From NCBI GenBank assembly GCA_016875695.1, contig VGPB01000003.1:1-27879 (forward strand): DNA of 27,879 nt. The letters run 5' to 3'. The notes under the pieces were generated by a model. It was not told the origin of the DNA. It ran no database searches and saw only the letters and a list, made by a program, of their open reading frames with translations. The stretch is from Chloroflexota bacterium. GTDB lineage: Bacteria > Chloroflexota > Dehalococcoidia > UBA2979. A program made the translations under genes and the position numbers. Each line of letters starts with the position of its first letter. Position 1 is the first letter of the stretch. Shown here piece after piece: positions 1-7,242 of the stretch.

Positions 1-1168
1 GCACGGCGGCCGTGTCCGCGCCGGCGTGCGGTGGCGCGCCGCCCGGCACGCCCGGCGTCGCCCGCAGCTTCGCGAGCACGCCCAGCTGGCGCACGGTCCC
101 GCGCTCACCGTCCGCGCGCTCGACGACTTCGCCATTCGCGACGAGGTCGGCGTGCGCGAGCGCCTGCTGTGCGGTGCCCACCAGGTCCGCCGCCACGTTG
201 CCGTTCGCGCGGAACGCTGCCATCAGCGCGTCGGCCGTGCGCTCGCGCGCGCGCAGCAGCATCAGGTTGCGCACCTCCTCGCGCTCCGCCTCCGCGAGCT
301 GGCTCGGCGCGCCTGCGTAGCGTGGGTTCGCCGTCACCTCCTCGACGAGGTCCAGCGCGGCGATTGAGGCGTGGAACAGGTGCTCGAGCAGGTTCGCGAA
401 CTGGATCCAGCGCCCGTCTGCGGACCGCACCGGTTGGTAGCCCAGCGTCGGCATGGCGTCCGGCGACTGCAGGCCCAGCAGCGTGTCCGGCGACAGGTGC
501 TGCGGATAGCGCTGCGTCATCTGTTCGCGCACCAGCCCGCCCAGGTCGTACGGCAGCATGCCCTGCAGCAGGCTGGTCTCGACCAGCTGCCCGCGCCCGG
601 TGAACTCGCGCGCGTACAGCGCCGCGAGGATGCCCGCGAGCGCCGACTGCGCCGCGGCGTGCGCGCTCACCTGCACCGCGGGGAACGCCGGTCCCTCGCG
701 CCGCACCACGCCTGTGAACGAGCGCATGCGCCCCGACTTCGCCGCGACCAGCACCTCGTCGGCCGGGTAGCCCGCGTACGGCCCGCGCGGCCCCCAGCCG
801 GTGATCGAGCAGTACACGAGCGCCGGGTTGAGCGCGCGCAGCGTCGCGTCGTCTGCCGCGTGCGCAGCGGCGGCGCCCGGCGCGTACGTCGATACCACGA
901 CGTCGGCGCCGCGCGCGAGGCGGTGCAGCGCCTGCCGCCCCTCGGCCGTGCCGAGATCGAGGTCGACGCTGCGCTTGCCGCGCAGCCACAGCGGCGCGGC
1001 GGCCTGGTCGCGCGCGGGGTCGCCGCCCGGCGGCTCGACCTTGATCACCTCGGCGCCGAAGTCTCCCAGCACCATCGTGGCGATGCCGCCGACGTGCCCG
1101 CTGCTGAGGTCGAGTACGCGCAGGTCGTCGCACGGGCGGAGCGCGGACGTCGTCGCTGCTGTGGTCAT
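1..1168 (-). CDS. CaiB/BaiF family (class III) CoA-transferase, 3' end cut by window edge
   Basis: Predicted to move CoA between an acyl-CoA donor and a carboxylic acid in the cytoplasm. The ATG at 1168 has an AGGAG ribosome binding site seven bases upstream. The frame stays open to position 1 (about 389 codons), so only the extreme C-terminus is missing. Family signatures seen: N-terminal LRVLDLSSGHVGG, the GDFGAEVIKVEPPGGD stretch (residues 35-50), LRGKRSVDLDL (62-72), LNPALVYCSITGWGPRGPY (113-131) and the C-terminal RQLGVLAKLRATPG. The family segment GRGQ-V ends here in TSLLQG, so Gln202 stands where formyl-CoA transferase has its nucleophilic Asp169. The substrate cannot be read from sequence. 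The gene points away from the MFS remnant that starts at about 1279. Family assignment is secure; catalytic activity is uncertain because of the Gln. Confidence 0.9.
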   Translation of the reverse strand, partial: MTTAATTSALRPCDDLRVLDLSSGHVGGIATMVLGDFGAEVIKVEPPGGDPARDQAAAPLWLRGKRSVDLDLGTAEGRQALHRLARGADVVVSTYAPGAAAAHAADDATLRALNPALVYCSITGWGPRGPYAGYPADEVLVAAKSGRMRSFTGVVRREGPAFPAVQVSAHAAAQSALAGILAALYAREFTGRGQLVETSLLQGMLPYDLGGLVREQMTQRYPQHLSPDTLLGLQSPDAMPTLGYQPVRSADGRWIQFANLLEHLFHASIAALDLVEEVTANPRYAGAPSQLAEAEREEVRNLMLLRARERTADALMAAFRANGNVAADLVGTAQQALAHADLVANGEVVERADGERGTVRQLGVLAKLRATPGVPGGAPPHAGADTAAV

Positions 1169-1275
1169 CGGGGGCTCCTCTCGCGGTGTCGCGCGGGGGT
1201 TGCGGCGTCGCGCATATCTTGACCGCGCCCGTCGAGCGCGTCGAGGGCCGCGCGTCGCCCGCGAGCCAGGCAGCG

Positions 1276-1283
1276 GCTATGCT
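1276..1283 (+). promoter_or_regulatory. GCTATGCT, putative -10 element before the MFS remnant
   Basis: GCTATGCT matches the GCTAnnnT octamer found before several other genes in this window. It sits so close to the ATG codons at 1279 and 1291 that a transcript from it would begin at about 1290 and be leaderless if 1291 is the start. No convincing -35 box is seen at 17 bp. The 1169-1275 stretch, between this site and the minus-strand CoA-transferase, holds nothing else I can name. Confidence 0.35.
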
Positions 1284-1500
1284 GCCGCGGATGCTAGGTA
1301 CACCGGTCGCGGACCCGGCCGCGGCGCGACCAGCGCGGTGGCGTCCCGGCGCCGTCTTCTATGGCTGGTACATCTTCCTCGCCGGTGTCGCCACGAACGT
1401 GCCGCTGCTCGGCGTCACGAGCTTTGGCTTCAGCGTGTTCGGGGGCCCGCTGCACCACGTGCTCGGTTGGGCGTTGCGGCGATCACAATGGCCCCGACAC
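1279..1500 (+). pseudogene. MFS permease, N-terminal remnant
   Basis: Only the first transmembrane region of a major facilitator permease survives. The segment FYGWYIFLAGVATN, followed by GVTSFGFSVFGGPL and LGW, parallels FWGWYVALGGAASN, GVATFGFGVFVTPM and LGW in the intact permease at 17814-19172. Start is ATG 1279 or 1291. Shortly after LGW the frame changes: the continuation VAAITMA, expected for the family, is read in another frame from about 1471. All similarity then stops near 1500. More than 85% of a normal permease of about 400 residues is missing. The break coincides with the left edge of a lower-GC patch, which suggests that insertion or deletion of DNA there destroyed the gene. Confidence 0.7.
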
Positions 1501-1637
1501 AATCGCACCTGCGATGCGAGGCTGCTGGGCATCTCCGCACGCACATCGGCAGGCGGGCGCTGACGATGCGCACGGAGTGCGCCGCTGCGTTGTGTGCGAC
1601 GGTGCCCGGTACGGCGCGTGTGCTTTGGCAAGAAGGC

Positions 1638-2179
1638 CTAGTAAGCAGCGGGCTGTTCGCTCACTATCAGCAGCTCAAGCGCCACCGCCACCCACCAGAA
1701 CATCGATGCGGCAACGATCAGAGCCACAATCACGCCGACTGCCGGGCGGTGCGGGCGGCCTTTCGTGCGTGGTCCTGGGGCTACTCCGCTACCGGTTGGC
1801 GCGTGCACTGCGGCTCCAGACAGGACGGTTGCCGCGGTCAGCATCGCGAGCGTCGCTAACAGGACTGGTGTCGACACTGAGTAGAACCGGACGAAATAGA
1901 AAGCCGCACTACCGATCACGGGCGCAACGATCGACACCACCAACGCGCCCGTACGGCTTCTCGCGATGAACTGGAAGACGGATGAGAAGCCGATCCAGTG
2001 CAACAAGGCGAGAACGCAAGCGAGCGCAATCGAAGCTGTCGTGGCGTGAACCCCTCGTTCGAATCAGTGCCGGTCAGAATAGTCCAGCAAACGACCACAA
2101 CAACAGCACAGAAGGTACTCGCTACCAGCACAAGCTGAGCGCCCTCGCCCAAAGACTGGCGGCCGGACGAGATATTCAT
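1638..2179 (-). pseudogene. Unrecognised small membrane protein, possibly frameshifted
   Basis: I do not recognise this family. The reading frame ending at the TAG at 1638 is strongly hydrophobic for about 120 residues and looks like four transmembrane helices, for example IALACVLALLHWIGF, ALVVSIVAPVIGSAAF, VLLATLAMLTAATVL and VGVIVALIVAASMFWWVAVAL. It has no good start codon. A second frame beginning at ATG 2179 (MNISSGRQ) supplies another plausible helix, LVLVASTFCAVVVVVCW. A shift near 2040 would join the two into one protein of about 180 residues with five helices. Base composition is visibly less GC-rich than in the neighbours, which suggests separate ancestry. It could instead be a shorter gene starting at TTG 2006. 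No clear ribosome binding site was found. Confidence 0.35.
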
Positions 2180-2586
2180 CGAAGTGATGGCCCTTGTCGG
2201 AAACATCGGGTGGCTAGCTTTGCGTCCACGACCGTCACCACGTCGATCAGGAATTCCCCCTATCACATCTCCCGACCCAAGCCTCGCGCCGACGAGCGTG
2301 AGTGCTCTGGCGGCCGCGCGCCACCGAGTGGCCGCGACCAGTGGCAGCCGTACAGCCTCGGTCAGCGGCGCTCCGCCGGCTGCTCTGCGCTCAGCGTCGA
2401 TCGCGTTGTTCAACCCGCGAGGCGGGGCACGCCAATGCGGATGCTGAATCGGAGACGCTGCATGTGCAGAGGCGAATACCTCCGGCTTCTCGTTGCGCTC
2501 AGCGCCGTCGCCGTCGCGCTGATCCGTCGCTCCGCCGTAACGCGACTGTTGACGCTGCGCGCGCGGCCCCGGTCACGGCGCGCGCC
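2180..2586. other. Region without a recognisable gene
   Basis: Several short open frames exist on both strands, but none has a family motif, a coherent hydrophobic pattern or a ribosome binding site. Together with 1501-1637 this stretch flanks the doubtful membrane protein and shares its lower GC content. I see no inverted or target-site repeats clear enough to call a mobile element. Confidence 0.4.
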
Positions 2587-3588
2587 CTAGCGCGCGAGCT
2601 CCGCGCACTCCGGAATCGGCGTCAGCACCGGCTCGCCGGCGAGCCGCGCGAGCACGTTGCGCACCGCCAGGTCGGCCATCGCCCGGCGCGTGCTGTGCGT
2701 CGCGCTGCCGACGTGCGGCGCGAGCACCACCTGCTCGAGCGCGAACAGCTCCGGCGGCACGTGCGGCTCGCGGTCGTACACGTCGAGCGCTGCCGCGCCG
2801 AGCGTGCCGTCCTGCAGGCAGCGCACGAGCGCGGACTCGTCCACGACGGACCCGCGCGCGATGTTCACGAGTGTGCCCTGCGGCCCCAGCGCGCGCAGCA
2901 CCGCCTCGTCCACTAGGTGCCGCGTCTCCGCCCCCCCGGGAACGATGCACATCAGCACGTCGCACGCGTTGGCGAGCGCGAGCGGCGTCGCGTGGTACGC
3001 GTACGGCACGTCCGCGCGCGGGCGGCGGTTGTGATAGGCCACGCGCATGCCGAACGGCTCCGCGCGCCGCGCGACCGCGAGCCCGATGCGCCCGAGCCCG
3101 AGGATGCCGAGCGTCAGATCGCCGAGGTGGCGCGTGAACGGGAACGCCTCGTGTGCCGCCCAGCGCCCCGCGCGGACGAAACGGTCCGCCGCGACGATGC
3201 GCCGCTCCACTGCGAGCAGCAGCGCGAGCGCGGTGTCCGCCACGGCGTCGTCGAGCACGCCCGGCGTGTTCGTCACGACGATGCCGCGCCGCAGCGCCGC
3301 GTCGACATCGACGTGGTCGTAGCCGACGCCCGTGCTCGCGATGATCTCGAGGCCCGGCATCGCGTCGATCATCGCCGCGGTCACCGCGCCGAAGCCGATC
3401 GCGGCGCGCACGCGCGGACCTACCTCGCGCAGCAGCGCCTCGCGGTCGGGCGCGCCGTACAGCGCGTGCACCGTGCACTCGCGGCGCAGCCACTCCATCG
3501 CGGCCGGTGCGAACGCGCGCGTGACCAGCACGTCGGCGGGTGCCGTCGCCCGTGGGGCACTGGAGGCGGGCTGCGTACGCTCGGTCAC
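2587..3588 (-). CDS. D-2-hydroxyacid dehydrogenase, glyoxylate/hydroxypyruvate reductase type
   Basis: Cytoplasmic NAD(P)-dependent oxidoreductase interconverting 2-oxoacids and D-2-hydroxyacids; 333 residues, normal for the family. From GTG 3588 the Rossmann motif GLGRIG lies at about 164-169. The catalytic triad is visible as Arg245 in NIARGSVVDE, Glu274 in DVYDREP and His292 in APHVGSATH. Residues after the second Rossmann strand are NRR (187-189) rather than an acidic residue, which in this family points to NADPH. I chose GTG 3588 over the in-frame GTG at 3606 because the longer start overlaps a TGCTACAGT promoter-like sequence (3597-3605); the message may be nearly leaderless. It stands alone on the minus strand. 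Glyoxylate or hydroxypyruvate as substrate is inferred from family resemblance only. Confidence 0.93.
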   Translation of the reverse strand: MTERTQPASSAPRATAPADVLVTRAFAPAAMEWLRRECTVHALYGAPDREALLREVGPRVRAAIGFGAVTAAMIDAMPGLEIIASTGVGYDHVDVDAALRRGIVVTNTPGVLDDAVADTALALLLAVERRIVAADRFVRAGRWAAHEAFPFTRHLGDLTLGILGLGRIGLAVARRAEPFGMRVAYHNRRPRADVPYAYHATPLALANACDVLMCIVPGGAETRHLVDEAVLRALGPQGTLVNIARGSVVDESALVRCLQDGTLGAAALDVYDREPHVPPELFALEQVVLAPHVGSATHSTRRAMADLAVRNVLARLAGEPVLTPIPECAELAR

Positions 3589-3596
3589 GGGGCCCG

Positions 3597-3604
3597 ACTG
3601 TAGC
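3597..3604 (-). promoter_or_regulatory. TG-GCTACAGT-like extended -10 for the hydroxyacid dehydrogenase
   Basis: Read on the minus strand this is TGCTACAGT, an extended -10 (TGn plus TACAGT), ending nine bases before the GTG at 3588. A transcript starting the usual 6-8 bases downstream would be almost leaderless. It belongs to the recurring GCTAnnnT set in this window. No -35 match is evident. Confidence 0.45.
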
Positions 3605-3704
3605 ACGACGCTCCGCCTCTCGTAGGGGGAACCCTCATCGCTGGCGCGTGCCGCACCCGATCCTGAGGAGGCTCGCCGAGCTGTTACGACGGGCCTAGGG
3701 TGTC

Positions 3705-4739
<1,035 letters not shown>

Positions 4740-4828
4740 GCCCTCGACCGGCCGCGCTCCTGTGTCCGCCCCTGCGCGCGCTGCCTGATGCCGGTGCGTC
4801 CGGCCGCGCGCCCGTCGCTTCGGTGCCC

Positions 4829-5017
4829 ATGGCGGCGGTCGTATGGTTCGTTGGCGCGCTCGCCGGCCCGCTCGTCGCGGTGCCGGTCGGCGGCATCGTC
4901 TATCACGGCGGCGCGATCGCGCTGCGCCCCGTCTCCTGCAGCGACGTCGCCACCCTGCGCGCCGCCCTCCGCCGCGGCGCGCCCGCCCCCGCGCCCGAGG
5001 TGCCGGCAGTACTCTAA
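4829..5017 (+). pseudogene. C-terminal remnant of a polysaccharide flippase-like membrane protein
   Basis: The last 62 codons before TAA 5015 read as one or two membrane helices (AAVVWFVGALAG and VAVPVGGIVYHGGAIAL), followed by DVATLRAALRRG. This order resembles the C-terminal end of Wzx/MurJ-like polysaccharide export proteins, where a final helix is followed by a DLxLLRxxLRR tail. Nothing upstream in this frame looks like the remaining ten or more helices, and it follows directly on the broken UbiA-family gene in a different frame. I read it as the surviving 3' end of a deleted gene. Pairing with a lipid-linked sugar enzyme would fit a former cell-envelope glycan locus. The assignment rests on a short segment and is tentative. 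Confidence 0.4.
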
Positions 5018-5047
5018 GCCCCGCCCGGACGCTCGGCGCCCCGGGCC

Positions 5048-5055
5048 GCTATGCT
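5048..5055 (+). promoter_or_regulatory. GCTATGCT, putative -10 of the acyl-CoA dehydrogenase
   Basis: The same octamer as at 1276, placed 45 bases before the ATG at 5101. An AGGAGGGG ribosome binding site lies between it and the start. No clear -35 hexamer is visible. Confidence 0.45.
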
Positions 5056-5100
5056 GTCGCCACCGCACGCGTACAGCCTCGCAGGAGGGGAAGGGCACAC

Positions 5101-6324
5101 ATGGACTGGGCAGACACCTCGGAGCAGGCGCAGTTCCGCCAAGAGGTCCGCTCGTTCATCGAGCAGCGGCTGCCGGCGCACTACGAGGTCCGCCGTCAGC
5201 GCGACACCGTCGGGCTCGAGGACAACCACGAGCAGCACTACGTGCACGGCACCCCGGAGGAGAAGGACGCCGCGCGCCAGTGGGCCGATGCCCTCATGGA
5301 GCGCGGCTGGGTCGCCCCGCACTGGCCCAAGGAGTACGGCGGCGCCGGCCTCAGCACCATGGAGCAGTTCATCTACAACCAGGAGATGGCCGTCGCCCAG
5401 GCGCCCCAGCCTGGCGGCTCCGGCGTCTCGCTGCTCGGCCCGACGATGCTGGTACACGGCACGCCGGAGCAGAAGGCGAAGTACCTCGGCCCCACGCTGC
5501 GCGGGGAGATGCGCTGGGCGCAGGGCTTCTCGGAGCCCGGGGCGGGCTCGGACCTCGGCTCACTGCAGTGCCGCGCGGTCCGCGACGGCGACGAGTGGGT
5601 GATCAACGGCCAAAAACTGTGGACGTCTACCGCGCACAAGTCGAACTGGATCTTCGGCCTGTTCCGCACCGATCCCGACGCGCCCAAGCACCGCGGCATC
5701 TCGTTCTTGATCATGGACCAGTCGACGCCCGGCATCCAGGTGCGGCCGATCATCTCGATGGGCTGGGAGCACGCGACGAACGAGACGTTCTACGAGGACG
5801 TGCGTATCCCCGCCGAGAACATCGTCGGCGAGCAGAACCGCGGCTGGTACGTCGGCATGACGCTGCTCGACTTCGAGCGCTCGAACATCGCCGGCGCCGT
5901 CACGATGCGCCGCCGCATCCAGGCGATGCTTGACTACGCGAAGACGCCCCGCGGCGCCGAGCAGTCCGCCCCGCGCCAGCGGCTGGTCCGCTCGAACGTC
6001 GCCGACCGCTGGATCGAGTCGGAAGTGATGTTCAACTTCTCCTTCCGCATCGTCTCGATGCAGGCCGCCGGCACCATCCCGAACTACGAGGCGTCTACCT
6101 CGAAGGCGTTCGGATCGGAGCTCGGCCAGCGCGTCGCGAACACGGGCATGAAGATGTTCGGCATGTACTCCAACATCTGGGACCGCCAGGACGCGCACGC
6201 CCCCGTCGACGCGAGCTTCACGCAGGAGTACGTGCACAGCGTCGTGCACTCCATCTTCGGCGGCTCGAACGAGATTCAGCGCAACATCATCGCCACGCGT
6301 GGGCTCGGCCTGCCGCGCGGCTAG
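5101..6324 (+). CDS. Acyl-CoA dehydrogenase (FadE-type, FAD-dependent)
   Basis: Flavoenzyme that introduces an alpha,beta double bond into an acyl-CoA in the cytoplasm, passing electrons to ETF; 407 residues, normal length. ATG 5101 follows an AGGAGGGG site. Seen: HWPKEYGGAGLS near residue 80, the flavin-binding WAQGFSEPGAGSDL, VINGQKLWTSTAH, the middle-domain FYEDVRIPAENIVGEQNRGW, and the C-terminal FGGSNEIQRNIIATRGLGL. Where medium-chain dehydrogenases have the catalytic Glu (the E of the YEG motif) this protein has Gly387. Glu259 in LLDFERS sits where isovaleryl-CoA dehydrogenase has its catalytic base, so it probably fills that role. This arrangement is common in long-chain, branched and sterol-type paralogs. 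Substrate is unknown; the nearby CoA-transferase operon is a plausible partner. It is transcribed alone and ends at a hairpin. Confidence 0.95.
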   Translation: MDWADTSEQAQFRQEVRSFIEQRLPAHYEVRRQRDTVGLEDNHEQHYVHGTPEEKDAARQWADALMERGWVAPHWPKEYGGAGLSTMEQFIYNQEMAVAQAPQPGGSGVSLLGPTMLVHGTPEQKAKYLGPTLRGEMRWAQGFSEPGAGSDLGSLQCRAVRDGDEWVINGQKLWTSTAHKSNWIFGLFRTDPDAPKHRGISFLIMDQSTPGIQVRPIISMGWEHATNETFYEDVRIPAENIVGEQNRGWYVGMTLLDFERSNIAGAVTMRRRIQAMLDYAKTPRGAEQSAPRQRLVRSNVADRWIESEVMFNFSFRIVSMQAAGTIPNYEASTSKAFGSELGQRVANTGMKMFGMYSNIWDRQDAHAPVDASFTQEYVHSVVHSIFGGSNEIQRNIIATRGLGLPRG

Positions 6325-6347
6325 CGCGCGTGGCGCACGCTCGCACT

Positions 6348-6385
6348 ACGCAGTACGCCCCGGCGATAGCCGGGGCGTACTGCGT
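6348..6385. terminator. Perfect 17-bp hairpin between convergent genes
   Basis: ACGCAGTACGCCCCGGC (6348-6364) and its exact complement (6369-6385) enclose a GATA loop. It starts 24 bases after the acyl-CoA dehydrogenase stop and faces the 3' end of the minus-strand operon, so it could end transcription from both sides. There is no U-tract, so it may instead be an mRNA-end stabiliser or a dispersed palindrome. Confidence 0.6.
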
Positions 6386-6451
6386 ACTGCGTGGAGCGCG
6401 GGCCGGAGAGGCTAGCCCGCAGCTAGCAGCGCCGCCACCACATCCGCCACC

Positions 6452-7186
6452 GGGCGTGCGCATCGCCTGCGCGCGCGTGAACGAGTGCGCGAAGTCCGCC
6501 GCGACGCGCTGCGTGTGGCCGGTGCGCACCTGCTCGTCCGTCTTCCCGTCCGGGTACAGGTCGTAGTCTTCCGGAATGCGCCGCATCACGACGAGTGTCG
6601 AGTGGATGAGCAGCTACGCGCCGACCGCGAGCATGCGCCAGCCCGCGCGCCACCCGAACTCGTCGACGACTGGCGTCAGCAGTGGCGGCAACACCACGCC
6701 CGCCAGCGAGATGCCGATCGCGGCGAAGCCGATCGCGCGCCCGCGCCGTTCGACGGACCACTTCGAGAGCGTGACGTTGACCACCAGCCCGCCCAGCAGC
6801 GCCGACCCGATCGTGAGCAGCAACCCGCGCAGCACCAGCCACTGCCACAGCTCCTGCACCATGCTGATGCCGAGCGCGGTGATGCCGAGCACCGTGACGC
6901 CGACGAGCATCAGCGGCCGCGCGCGGTGCTGGTCGATGCGCGCGCCCACGAACATGCCCACGATCCCCATCACGAACTGGCCGACGGTTAGCCCGAGCGT
7001 GAAGTCCGCGCGCGTCCATCCCAGGTCCGTCGTCATCGGCACCATGAATACGCCGACGATGAACGCCTGCATGCCGGCCGCCACGAACTGCGCGAGCAGC
7101 GCCGCCCCGACCAGCCACCAGCCGAAGTAGAAGCGCGGCCGCGCCCGGGCGAGCCGCGCGTGCCCGGCGGGGACCTCCACGGTCAT
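6452..7186 (-). pseudogene. MFS permease, N-terminal half only, with an internal TAG
   Basis: From ATG 7186 the frame encodes six membrane helices of an MFS carrier of the same type as the intact permease at 17814: FYFGWWLVGAALLAQF, FMVPMTTDLGWTRAD, GARIDQHRARPLMLVG and WSVERRGRAIGFAAIG. A TAG at 6614-6616 interrupts it inside helix 6. The same frame continues LLIHSTLVVMRRIPEDYDLYPDG, the expected central loop, up to SFTRAQAMRTP. There similarity ends at about 6452, so the second half of the carrier is gone. It lies 56 bases downstream of the double CoA-transferase, last in the operon, and was probably its substrate importer. Two independent lesions (nonsense and truncation) make real loss more likely than a sequencing slip. 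Confidence 0.85.
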
Positions 7187-7242
7187 CGCTCACGCCCTCC
7201 GCAGCGGCCCCACTCTACGCCGCGCTGCGGCGGTCCGGGCGG

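Noticed and set aside
105..1133. Minus-strand frame of 342 codons inside the first CoA-transferase gene
   Set aside because: It lies in the wrong frame and is Arg/Gly/Ala-rich. The true frame starts at 1168 and stays open to the window edge.
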